This document shows positions 49,369 to 56,921 of a stretch of DNA of 64,000 nt, in pieces. The notes beneath the pieces are model-generated. The model was not told the DNA's origin and did not search any database. It worked only from the letters and a program-made list of their open reading frames with translations. The position numbers and the translations under genes are program-made. Each line of letters begins with the position of its first letter. Position 1 is the stretch's first letter. Origin of the DNA: UBA877 sp035506155 (GTDB taxonomy: Bacteria > Chloroflexota > Anaerolineae > Anaerolineales > Villigracilaceae); NCBI GenBank assembly GCA_035506155.1, contig DATJPX010000066.1:1-64000 (forward strand), read 5' to 3'.

Positions 49369-50517
49369 CTATTTCGTCGGCGTGGGAGCCGGGCTGGCGC
49401 CACTCCAGGTGAAGGTGCGGGGGGCGCTGGCTGCACCGGCCGGTGCCCAGATGGGGTTGCCCTGGTCGTCCGTGCCGGTTTGCCGGACCGAGACGACTGT
49501 CCAGCGCAATACGTGCGGGACGACATCCTGTGGGCGGAAGGAGACCGGGACGATGAACTTGGTATCGGTTACATACTGGACCAGTTTGCGTCCGGTCCCG
49601 GAAGTCACGTCCTCGATGGTGACCTGGTACGCCTCGTTATCGCGCAGGGTTCCGACCGAAGCCCATTGGAGGGTGATCGTATCGTTCGCTAGGGAGAAGG
49701 GGGCGCCGTCCGCGGGCAGGAGCAGGTTGGGGGCCGGATAGGGCGGCGGAGTGGTCGGGGTCGGGCTGGGTCCGGGGGTGGCCGCCCGCTTGCACAGGGG
49801 GATCAACAGCTTCTGGTCGAGCATGACATTATCCGTGCTGAGCCCGTTCCAGTCTTTGATGGCCTGCATCGAGACCTGGTAGTTGGCGGCGATGATGCTC
49901 AGGGTGTCGTTTGCCTGAACGGTGTAACTGGCCGTTGGACAAGCCTGGCGAGTCGCCTCGTCGGGCAAGAGGGTGGCGGTTGGGGCGGGTGGAGCCGTCG
50001 GGGTGGGCAGCGGCACCTTGATGACCTGTCCGACGGCCAGGTCGGTACAATTGCTGTTCAAGCCGTTCAAGGTAATAATGGCAGGTACACTCGATCCGTA
50101 AAGCGCGGCGATGGATCCGCAGTTGTCATTGGCTTTGACCGTGTAATCCACCGGCGGGAGCGGAGTGGCCGTGGGAGTATCCGTCGGGATGAGGGTTTCA
50201 GTCGGCGTCAGAGTCAGGGTGAGCGTCTCGGTTGGGCTGGCAATGGGGGTGGGTACGGCAATCCGCTTGGTTGCCGAAAGGGTCAGGTAGAGGGCCCCCG
50301 CTCCGACAGCCAGGAAAACGACGAACAGCGCCAGGGCGACCGGCAGGCTCAGGGTCATTTCGGGCATGCGAGCGCCTTGGACGGCGCGTTCGGATTTGGC
50401 TTTTGGTTTGGGTGTGGCGCTGAATTCGCTTCCACAGACCACGCAGCGGGTGGCGTTTTCTGCCAGGCGTGTCCCACAGGTTGGGCAGAGTTTGGTTGGA
50501 GTTGTTTCTGGGCTCAT
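49369..50517 (-). CDS. zinc-ribbon / TM / double-LysM envelope protein
   Basis: 382 residues. A cytoplasmic zinc ribbon (CPTCGTRLAENATRCVVCG, residues 11-29) is followed by a single helix (about 56-80), a Thr/Pro-rich linker, two LysM domains (YTVKANDNCGSIAALYG and YTVQANDTLSIIAANYQ), a second linker and a C-terminal Ig-like domain of about 100 residues. Signal-anchor topology would place the LysM domains outside, binding peptidoglycan. The ATG lies 9 bases after a TATAAT and has no ribosome site. It is divergent from the E1 operon. Confidence 0.85.
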   Translation of the reverse strand: MSPETTPTKLCPTCGTRLAENATRCVVCGSEFSATPKPKAKSERAVQGARMPEMTLSLPVALALFVVFLAVGAGALYLTLSATKRIAVPTPIASPTETLTLTLTPTETLIPTDTPTATPLPPVDYTVKANDNCGSIAALYGSSVPAIITLNGLNSNCTDLAVGQVIKVPLPTPTAPPAPTATLLPDEATRQACPTASYTVQANDTLSIIAANYQVSMQAIKDWNGLSTDNVMLDQKLLIPLCKRAATPGPSPTPTTPPPYPAPNLLLPADGAPFSLANDTITLQWASVGTLRDNEAYQVTIEDVTSGTGRKLVQYVTDTKFIVPVSFRPQDVVPHVLRWTVVSVRQTGTDDQGNPIWAPAGAASAPRTFTWSGASPAPTPTK

Positions 50518-50526
50518 AATTCCGGG

Positions 50527-50532
50527 ATTATA
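50527..50532 (-). promoter_or_regulatory. candidate -10 box of the LysM-protein gene
   Basis: A perfect TATAAT read on the minus strand ends 9 bases before the ATG at 50517, leaving a leader of about 2-3 bases. Confidence 0.5.
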
Positions 50533-50608
50533 CCATGACGGTTTGGTTTGAAAGCCAACCCGGTCAAACTCTTCAAGACTGCGTATAGACAGGCATATAG
50601 TCGGTGGA

Positions 50609-50637
50609 TTGGGCCGATTCGGCGCGTGGGTTATAAT
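50609..50637 (+). promoter_or_regulatory. promoter of the E1-alpha/E1-beta/acyltransferase operon
   Basis: TTGGGC (50609-50614), a 17-base spacer and TATAAT (50632-50637). The ATG follows at 50647, so the leader is about 3 bases and no ribosome site is present. The geometry fixes the start codon. Confidence 0.7.
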
Positions 50638-50646
50638 GTGGCCATC

Positions 50647-51573
50647 ATGACGGACCATCTTTCCCTTTATCGCACGATGCTCTTGATCCGCAGGTTTGAA
50701 GAGCGCTTGTTGAATGAGTTCAGCAGTGGAAAACTGGTCGGGACGACGCACTCCTACATCGGGCAGGAGGCCGACGCGGCCGGGATCTTCTCTGTCACCG
50801 ATCCGCAGGATGTGGTCTTCAGCAACCACCGCTGCCACGGGCATTTCCTGGCTTACGGAGGGGATCCCTATCGGCTGGCGGCTGAGTTGATGGGCAAGGC
50901 GACCGGCCTGGTGGGGGGGCGGGGCGGCAGCCAACACATCCAGTGGCGGAATTTCTACTCCAACGGGATCCAGGGTGGGATCGTCCCTGTGGCGACCGGG
51001 ATGGGATTGGCCGAGAAGATCGGCAAGACCGGCCAGATCTGCCTGGTCTTCGTTGGCGATGGGACGCTCGGCGAGGGGACCCTTTACGAAAGCTTGAACT
51101 TGGCGGCGCTCTGGGAGCTGCCCGTCCTGTACGTGCTCGAAGATAATCGCTATGCCCAGACGACCCCGGTCGAAAAGGGTGTGGCCGGGTCGATGGCCGG
51201 ACGGTTTGCAGCTTTCGGCATCCCGATCTGGGAACGCGACACCACGGACGTGCTCGAAATCCAATCTGCTGCAGGGGAAGCCGTCCGCCAGGTGCGGGAA
51301 CACGGCGGGCCTGCCGGCCTGATCCTGCACACGTATCGTTTTTCCGCCCACAGCAAGGGCGACGACGTGCGCGACCCGTCCGAGATCGCCCGCGCCAGGG
51401 AGAGGGACCCCCTGACGGTCCACGGCGCCCGCTTGACGACCGGGGACCGCGAAAAAACCGAAAAGGAAGTCCTGGTCGCCATCGAGGCTGCCTTCAACCG
51501 CGCAAGCGTCGACCCTTATCCCAGCCTGGCTGCGGTCGCTGAAAGCCAGCCATCGATTGCGGATCGCCAATGA
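50647..51573 (+). CDS. 2-oxo acid dehydrogenase-type E1 component, alpha subunit
   Basis: 308 residues. With the beta subunit it decarboxylates a 2-oxo acid on thiamine diphosphate and passes the acyl group to a lipoyl domain. Seen are GTTHSYIGQEADAAG, the FSNHRCHGHFLAYG loop, RGGSQH and the TPP motif GDGTLGEGTLYESLNLAALWELPV ending EDNRYA, followed by THRYSAHSKGDD-like HTYRFSAHSKGDDVR. The pattern fits pyruvate or acetoin dehydrogenase-like E1 subunits; the true substrate is unknown. The ATG of the beta gene overlaps its stop codon. Confidence 0.92.
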   Translation: MTDHLSLYRTMLLIRRFEERLLNEFSSGKLVGTTHSYIGQEADAAGIFSVTDPQDVVFSNHRCHGHFLAYGGDPYRLAAELMGKATGLVGGRGGSQHIQWRNFYSNGIQGGIVPVATGMGLAEKIGKTGQICLVFVGDGTLGEGTLYESLNLAALWELPVLYVLEDNRYAQTTPVEKGVAGSMAGRFAAFGIPIWERDTTDVLEIQSAAGEAVRQVREHGGPAGLILHTYRFSAHSKGDDVRDPSEIARARERDPLTVHGARLTTGDREKTEKEVLVAIEAAFNRASVDPYPSLAAVAESQPSIADRQ

Positions 51574-52568
51574 CCATCACCGTTCTCGATTCCCTGAACC
51601 AGGCCTTGCTGCGTGCCATGGACGGCGACGAGCGCATCTACGTTCTCGGGGAGGACATCCTCGATCCGTACGGGGGCGCATTCAAAGTGACCCGCGGCCT
51701 GAGCACGAAATTCCCCGAGCGCGTCTTCACCACCCCTATTTCTGAAGCATCCATCGTCGGGGTGGCCTCCGGGATGGCGCTGCGCGGCCTGCGCCCGGTG
51801 GCCGAGATCATGTTCGGCGATTTCGTCACCCTGATCGCCGACCAGCTGGTCAACCACGCCGCCAAGTTTCGCTGGATGTATAACGACCAGGTGCGCGTCC
51901 CGATCGTCGTGCGGACGCCGATGGGCGGGCACCGTGGCTACGGGCCGACCCATTCCCAGAGCCTCGAGAAATTGTTCCTGGGTGTACCCGGCTTGAAAGT
52001 AATTGCGCCCAACTGCCTGTCGGACCCCGGCCGGCTTTTGGAGGCTGCCATTGCCGACGACGACCCGGTGCTGTTCGTGGAGCACAAGTTGCTCTACACC
52101 CGTCCGCTGCTGGAGGCCGGGACGGGCGAGCTGGCGGACTTTTCACTGGAATCGTCCGGCGGGATTTATCCGACCCAGATCCTGAGCCAGGGGCCGCGCC
52201 CCGGATTGACCATCGCCTGTTATGGCTACAATTTCGAGCTTGCCCGCCGGGCAGCCCTCGACCTGCTCTACGAGCGCGAGCTGTTTTCGGAGATCGTCGT
52301 CTTCTCGCAACTGGCGCCATTCGAGCTCTCGCCGCTGATGGATTCGCTCTGCAGGACCGGCCGGCTGCTGACCGTCGAGGAGGGGACGCGGACCCTGGGT
52401 TGGGGTGCGGAAGTCTCCGCCCGGGCGGCCGAAGCCGGGATCCCCAACCTGCGGGTTGCCCGCCTCGCCGCCCTCGACCTGCCGATCGCCAATTCCAGGC
52501 CGCTCGAAGACGCCATCCTGCCGGGTGTGGATGCAATCAGGCAGGCCATGCTCGACCTGGTTTCATGA
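51570..52568 (+). CDS. 2-oxo acid dehydrogenase-type E1 component, beta subunit
   Basis: 332 residues. Transketolase-like pyrimidine-binding domain (LGEDILDPYGGAFKVTRGLSTKFPERVFTTPISEASIVGVASGMALRGLRPVAE shortened here to its key TPISEASIVG) with the catalytic Glu, then GGHRGYGPTHSQSLEK, and the C-terminal transketolase domain ending in VEEGTRTLGWGAEVSARA. It is coupled to the alpha subunit by ATGA and followed after 29 bases by the fused lipoyl/acyltransferase gene. No E3 or conventional E2 gene is nearby. Confidence 0.92.
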   Translation: MTITVLDSLNQALLRAMDGDERIYVLGEDILDPYGGAFKVTRGLSTKFPERVFTTPISEASIVGVASGMALRGLRPVAEIMFGDFVTLIADQLVNHAAKFRWMYNDQVRVPIVVRTPMGGHRGYGPTHSQSLEKLFLGVPGLKVIAPNCLSDPGRLLEAAIADDDPVLFVEHKLLYTRPLLEAGTGELADFSLESSGGIYPTQILSQGPRPGLTIACYGYNFELARRAALDLLYERELFSEIVVFSQLAPFELSPLMDSLCRTGRLLTVEEGTRTLGWGAEVSARAAEAGIPNLRVARLAALDLPIANSRPLEDAILPGVDAIRQAMLDLVS

Positions 52569-52597
52569 AGCCCGTTTGCTCTCATCGATGGTGAACC

Positions 52598-53692
52598 ATG
52601 ATCAAATCCGAAATCCTCGTACCGCTCCTGAATGCCAATGAGCCGGAAGCCCGCCTGGCCAGCCTGCACGTGAAAGACGGAGAGGCGGTCGAGAAGGGGG
52701 CCCTGCTCCTGACCGTGGAGACCACCAAGGCGGCCACGGATATCGAAGCGCCGGAGGCGGGCTTCGTCCATTTCTTGGCGGCCGAGGGCGATACGCTTCC
52801 CGTAGGCGCAAAGATCGCCGTGATCACCGAAAAAGCGGGCGAGAAGGTCGCCTCGCTGCCTCGGGCTGCCGAACCGACAAAGGCCGAAGGCGACCTGAGG
52901 ATTACCAAGCCGGCCCGCCTCCTGGCTGAATCCCTCGGCCTGGACCTGGCCCGACTGCCCACCGATCGCCTGGTGACCGAAGCGGTCGTGCGCGAGCTGG
53001 CAGGCGCGCCGGCGATCGAGATCTCGCTGTCCAAATCCGACCGGCCTTATTTGGCGATCTTTGGCGCCGGCGGACATGCCAAGGCCATCATGGACATGGT
53101 CCGGCAGTTGGGCGAATTTGCCATCGCCGGGATCGTGGACGACAATCCCCGGTTGACCGGCTCGCGCACCCTTGACATCCCGGTGCTGGGGACGCGGGCG
53201 ATCCTGCCGGCCCTGTTCGAGCAGGGAGTAAAACTGGCCGCCAACGGCGTCGGCGGGATCCTGGATATCGCCATCCGGGTGCGGGTTTTCGAGACGCTGG
53301 CGGGGGCGGGTTTCGCATTCCCGGCCCTGGTCCATCCACGCGCGACGGTCGAGCCGAGCGCCCGGGTGGCGGAGGGCGTCCAGGTCTTCGCCAATGCTTA
53401 CATCGGTTCGGAAGCGGTCTTGGGACCGAAGTGCATGATCAATACGAATGCAGTGGTGTCGCACGATTGTGAGATCGGCGAATATACCCACGTCGCCCCG
53501 GGCGCCCTCCTGGCGGGACACGTACACGTCGGGGAGCGCAGCCTGATCGGCATGGGCGTCACCACCGCCATCGGGGTGCGGATCGGGGCTGGGGTGCGCA
53601 TCGGCAACGGAGCGATCGTCCTGGCGGATGTACCCGACCGGATGGTCATCCAGGCCGGCAGGTTTTGGGTCGGAAAAGCAGAGACGCCCTGA
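52598..53692 (+). CDS. lipoyl domain + E3-binding-like segment + NeuD/PglD acyltransferase fusion
   Basis: 364 residues. Residues 1-79 are a lipoyl/biotinyl domain with the attachment lysine in VETTKAATDIEAP (Lys44). Residues 102-134 (ITKPARLLAESLGLDLARL..) resemble the peripheral-subunit-binding domain of E2 chains. From about 148 the chain is a NeuD/PglD-type sugar N- or O-acyltransferase: Rossmann-like IFGAGGHAKAIMDM, then hexapeptide repeats with the catalytic His in NTNAVVSHDCEIG. An E2 catalytic (CAT) domain is absent. In an operon with E1-alpha and E1-beta, it suggests that an acyl group made by E1 on the lipoyl arm is handed to an amino sugar or alcohol. This is inference; the domain order is seen. 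Confidence 0.85.
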   Translation: MIKSEILVPLLNANEPEARLASLHVKDGEAVEKGALLLTVETTKAATDIEAPEAGFVHFLAAEGDTLPVGAKIAVITEKAGEKVASLPRAAEPTKAEGDLRITKPARLLAESLGLDLARLPTDRLVTEAVVRELAGAPAIEISLSKSDRPYLAIFGAGGHAKAIMDMVRQLGEFAIAGIVDDNPRLTGSRTLDIPVLGTRAILPALFEQGVKLAANGVGGILDIAIRVRVFETLAGAGFAFPALVHPRATVEPSARVAEGVQVFANAYIGSEAVLGPKCMINTNAVVSHDCEIGEYTHVAPGALLAGHVHVGERSLIGMGVTTAIGVRIGAGVRIGNGAIVLADVPDRMVIQAGRFWVGKAETP

Positions 53693-53708
53693 GCGGGCGT
53701 CTCTTTTT
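53680..53708 (+). terminator. terminator of the E1/acyltransferase operon
   Basis: AGAGACGCCC and GGGCGTCTCT form a 10-bp stem around TGAGC, followed by five T. The stop codon of the fusion gene lies in the loop. Confidence 0.9.
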
Positions 53709-53716
53709 ATCCAGGT

Positions 53717-54571
53717 TCAGGGAGCCAGGGTGGGTCCCGGCCCGGGGGTAAGCGTCGGTTCGCCGCAAAAGGACGACCGGCGGATGAAAACAGAGTCGTT
53801 CAAGGCGATCTCCCGATAATATTTTGGATCGCTCCCCGGGGCGGTCAGGAACGCCGGGTCACCATATTGGGCAAGCCATTCCTCCAGGTCCATCTGTACG
53901 GCCCAGGCGCCCAGTTCGGCGATCGTCTGATCGTTCGCGCCGTCCGGGCAGGTATGCGGCAGCCCGTTATTGTGGCGGGCTTCGTGGACGAGCAAAATGG
54001 TCGTGTCCATCAGACCGGCGTTATATGCCGGATCAATCCATAAGTCCGTCATGGCAAGCAGCGTATTTGGACCGTCCTGGATGTCGATGACATTGGCCGG
54101 GTCGCAGCAGTGGCTGTAGCGGAAATCCTGGCGGAAGCGGATGCCGTGGATGCTGCCGACGAACCAGTCGTAGAGTTGTTTGTCCGTCCAGGGAAGCGGC
54201 TGGCTGAAATGGAGCAGGCGCATGACCAGGATCGATTGGTAGGCGTGCTTCATGACTGGGGTCAGATCTGCCGACCCGTCCGAGGCGCGGCAGGCCAACT
54301 GACCGGCGGTTGGGTCGGTTTCGAAACTCAAAGTCAAGTCGGCGTTCACCCGGGCGATCTCGGCGGCGGTCGGGCAGCGGGCGAAGAAGTCCGCCACGGT
54401 GGGCGGTACAGGCGTGGCAGTCGCCGTTTGGCGGAACAACAGGGTGGTGTGTGGAACGATGGAAAGAGCAATGGCCGGAACGCCGGTCGGTTTGCCGGTG
54501 GGGATGTTACAGGCAACCAGAATGAATATCCCAACCATGAGAGAACAAAGAGTTTTCGCCGTCCGATTCAT
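53717..54571 (-). CDS. lipoprotein with gluzincin zinc-protease signature
   Basis: 284 residues. Signal peptide with lipobox LVAC (Cys21) and Thr/Pro linker (to about 57). HEARH at 196-200 is followed after exactly 18 residues by Glu219 (AELGAW), the HExxH-18-E pattern of gluzincin metallopeptidases. Four further Cys may form disulfides. The rest matches no family I recognise. AGGAGG precedes the ATG. It is probably an extracytoplasmic peptidase or a relative that has kept the zinc site. Confidence 0.72.
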   Translation of the reverse strand: MNRTAKTLCSLMVGIFILVACNIPTGKPTGVPAIALSIVPHTTLLFRQTATATPVPPTVADFFARCPTAAEIARVNADLTLSFETDPTAGQLACRASDGSADLTPVMKHAYQSILVMRLLHFSQPLPWTDKQLYDWFVGSIHGIRFRQDFRYSHCCDPANVIDIQDGPNTLLAMTDLWIDPAYNAGLMDTTILLVHEARHNNGLPHTCPDGANDQTIAELGAWAVQMDLEEWLAQYGDPAFLTAPGSDPKYYREIALNDSVFIRRSSFCGEPTLTPGPGPTLAP

Positions 54572-54619
54572 TTCTACACCTCCTCGGCCGTTCCCCTGGT
54601 GGAATGGGTCGTTTACGCT

Positions 54620-55603
54620 CTACCAGTAGGGATGTACCAGCGGCCGCGCGAATCGATCGTAAATACCCTTGATCGCCGCCATGCTCTCTGGGGTGAGCGC
54701 CGGCAGATCGGCCGCCCGAATGTTTTCCTCGGCCTGGTCTGGGCGTTTGGCTCCCGGGATGGCGCAACTGACCGCCGGGAACATCAGGATCCAACGCAGG
54801 GCCATCTGGGCAAGCGTCTGCCCGGCCGGAACGAGCGGACGAAGGGCTTCGACGGCCTCCAGGCCGGTCTCGTAGTCCAGGCCGGAGAATGTCTCGCCGC
54901 GATCGAAGGCTTCGCCCCGCCGGTTGAAGGCCCGGTGGTCGTCGGGGGCGAAGGTGCTGGCGCGGGTCAACTTGCCGGTCAGCAGGCCCGAGGCGAGCGG
55001 GACCCGGGCAAGGATCCCGACCTTGCGGCGTTGGGCTTCCCCGAAGAACAGCTCGGCCGGGCGCTGGCGGAAGATGTTGAAGATGATCTGCACAGACTGT
55101 ACGTTTGGGAACTCGATGGCCTTGAGAGCCTCTTCGACCTTTTCAACGCTAACGCCGTAGTAGCGGAGCTTGCCCGCTGCGACCAGATCGTCGAGGACGC
55201 CGAACACTTCCGGATTGTAGTAGACCTCCGTGGGCGGACAGTGGAGCTGCAGGAGGTCGAGGGATTCCACCTCGAGGTTTTTCAAGCTGCGCTCCACAAA
55301 GGCGGTCAGGTTCTGGCGGTTGTACCCTGCAGCGATGTGAGGGTCCAGCCGGCGGCCGGCTTTGGTGGCGACGTGGAACTGTTCCTTGCGCTCCTTACGC
55401 AGCTTCGCAAACAGGCGCTCGCTGCGCCCATCCCCGTAGACGTCTGCTGTGTCGAAAAAATTGACTCCCATTTCGAGAGCGCGGTATAGGGCGGCCAGGG
55501 ATTCGTTGTCATCGACCTCGCCCCAGGTGCCGCCGATGGCCCAGGCCCCGAAACTGATTGCGGAAACTTTCCATCCGGTCCGTCCCAGCTCACGATACTC
55601 CAT
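54620..55603 (-). CDS. aldo/keto reductase
   Basis: 327 residues, TIM barrel. Conserved ISFGAWAIGG, the catalytic Asp-Tyr pair in FFDTADVYGDGRSE, Lys in VATKAGRR, and the NADP-binding CAIPGAKRPDQAEENI near the end. The pattern is that of the AKR group with YajO/PdxI-like sugar or aldehyde reductases. AAGGAG precedes the ATG. Substrate unknown. Confidence 0.92.
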   Translation of the reverse strand: MEYRELGRTGWKVSAISFGAWAIGGTWGEVDDNESLAALYRALEMGVNFFDTADVYGDGRSERLFAKLRKERKEQFHVATKAGRRLDPHIAAGYNRQNLTAFVERSLKNLEVESLDLLQLHCPPTEVYYNPEVFGVLDDLVAAGKLRYYGVSVEKVEEALKAIEFPNVQSVQIIFNIFRQRPAELFFGEAQRRKVGILARVPLASGLLTGKLTRASTFAPDDHRAFNRRGEAFDRGETFSGLDYETGLEAVEALRPLVPAGQTLAQMALRWILMFPAVSCAIPGAKRPDQAEENIRAADLPALTPESMAAIKGIYDRFARPLVHPYW

Positions 55604-55690
55604 AATTCATCTCCTTTCATCCCAACTGTAATCATAGACGATGTTGAACTACCGATCAAGCAATGATGCGATCGTCGAAAGCGATCCTCT

Positions 55691-55978
55691 TCAACTTCCA
55701 TCGACGACGATCATCCGGCTGGATGCGTACTTGTGTCGCAGGGCACGCGCCGGAGCATATTCCGGCGAATTGAGCCAGGCTTTGGCCCTTTCCCGGTTTT
55801 CGAACTCCAGGATGACCAGGCGCTGGGACCGCCAGTCGCCTTCCAGGGTTTCGTTCGGTCCGCCGCGGGCCAGGTATTTCCCGCCGTAAAGGGCGACGGC
55901 GGCCGGGGCGAGTTTCTTGTATTCCTCGTACCCGGCCGGGTCGGTGACCTGGATGTCGACGATCACGTAGGCTGTCAT
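55691..55978 (-). CDS. DUF1330 dimeric alpha/beta-barrel protein
   Basis: 95 residues, matching the family length. YVIVDIQVTDPAGYEEYKKLAPAAVALYGGKYLARGG is the conserved start (given here only as its key VTDP and GGKYLARGG parts) and LVILEFENRERAKAWLNSPEY the second half. The ferredoxin-like fold is shared with small monooxygenases, but function is unknown. Its ATG overlaps the stop codon of the upstream esterase. Confidence 0.9.
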   Translation of the reverse strand: MTAYVIVDIQVTDPAGYEEYKKLAPAAVALYGGKYLARGGPNETLEGDWRSQRLVILEFENRERAKAWLNSPEYAPARALRHKYASSRMIVVDGS

Positions 55979-56895
55979 GGTTGCTCCTTGATGGATTGAG
56001 GAATCTCCCGGCGGACAAAGGCGCCGATCTTGTCGATGGCAAACTGGGCTTCAGGGACGAAGGGGGCAAAAGCCGGGAAGACATGCCACATCCCATCCCA
56101 GACTTCCAGCTCGGCCCGGGAGCCGGCGGCGGCCATCCTGTTTACAAGCCGGGTGGAATCGTCGAGCAGGATCTCGTCATTGCCGACGTGTACCAGAGTC
56201 GGCGGAAAGTTATGCAGGTCACCGAAAAGCGGTGAGATGAGCGGGTCGGATGGGTCGTGGTTCCCGGTATAGGCCGGGACGTACTGCGGCCCGCCATTGT
56301 GTCCGAAGATTGGATCGACGGATTTGCGCGTCCGGATCGAGTCGCCCGAGAATGTCAGGTCGGTCCAGGGCGAGATCAGGAAGATGGCTGCCGGGAGAGG
56401 CTGGCGGACCGCTTTCAGGCTGAGCGCGGCTGCCAGGGTCAGCCCGCCGCCAGCCGAATCCCCGCCGACGGCGATCCGGTCGGGGGGAGTGCCCTGCTCC
56501 AGGAGCCACCGGTATGCTGCGAGAGTATCTTCCAACGCGGCCGGGAAGGGATTCTCCGGGGCCAGGCGGTAATCGATGACGAGCGTGCGTGCCTGGCAGG
56601 CCAGGGCAAGCCGGGCGGCCAGGCCACGATGGGTATCCAGGGAGCAGATACAGTAGGCTCCGCCGTGCAAGTATAGAATGACCCTTGATGTTTTGGTGCC
56701 CACCGGTTCGATCCATTCGGCGTGGACGCCGCCGGCCTGGATGGTGCAAACCGTCACGCCGCGCGGCACGAGAATGCCTCGCCGCGCCAGGCGATCCATG
56801 CGGGTCCGTTGTTCCTGGACGGAAAGCCGGACATCCAATGCGCCGATGACGCGTTGGATGGTTTGGCGAAGGATACGACTGCGGAGACTGGTCAT
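55975..56895 (-). CDS. hormone-sensitive-lipase-type alpha/beta hydrolase (esterase)
   Basis: 306 residues. The oxyanion motif LYLHGGAYC and nucleophile GGDSAGGGLTLA define the HSL (family IV) group of carboxylesterases; the acid is in the DPLISPLFGDL region and the His in WDGMWHVFPAF. Cytosolic, broad ester substrates likely. It lies 26 bases after the upstream lipoprotein gene and is coupled to DUF1330. Confidence 0.93.
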   Translation of the reverse strand: MTSLRSRILRQTIQRVIGALDVRLSVQEQRTRMDRLARRGILVPRGVTVCTIQAGGVHAEWIEPVGTKTSRVILYLHGGAYCICSLDTHRGLAARLALACQARTLVIDYRLAPENPFPAALEDTLAAYRWLLEQGTPPDRIAVGGDSAGGGLTLAAALSLKAVRQPLPAAIFLISPWTDLTFSGDSIRTRKSVDPIFGHNGGPQYVPAYTGNHDPSDPLISPLFGDLHNFPPTLVHVGNDEILLDDSTRLVNRMAAAGSRAELEVWDGMWHVFPAFAPFVPEAQFAIDKIGAFVRREIPQSIKEQP

Positions 56896-56921
56896 GAAAT
56901 TCCGTTTCTACGGATTAATGA

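Noticed and set aside
52598..52835. Biotin carrier domain instead of lipoyl domain
   Set aside because: The attachment site is ETTKA rather than the AMKM motif of biotin carriers, and the neighbours are E1 subunits, favouring lipoyl.
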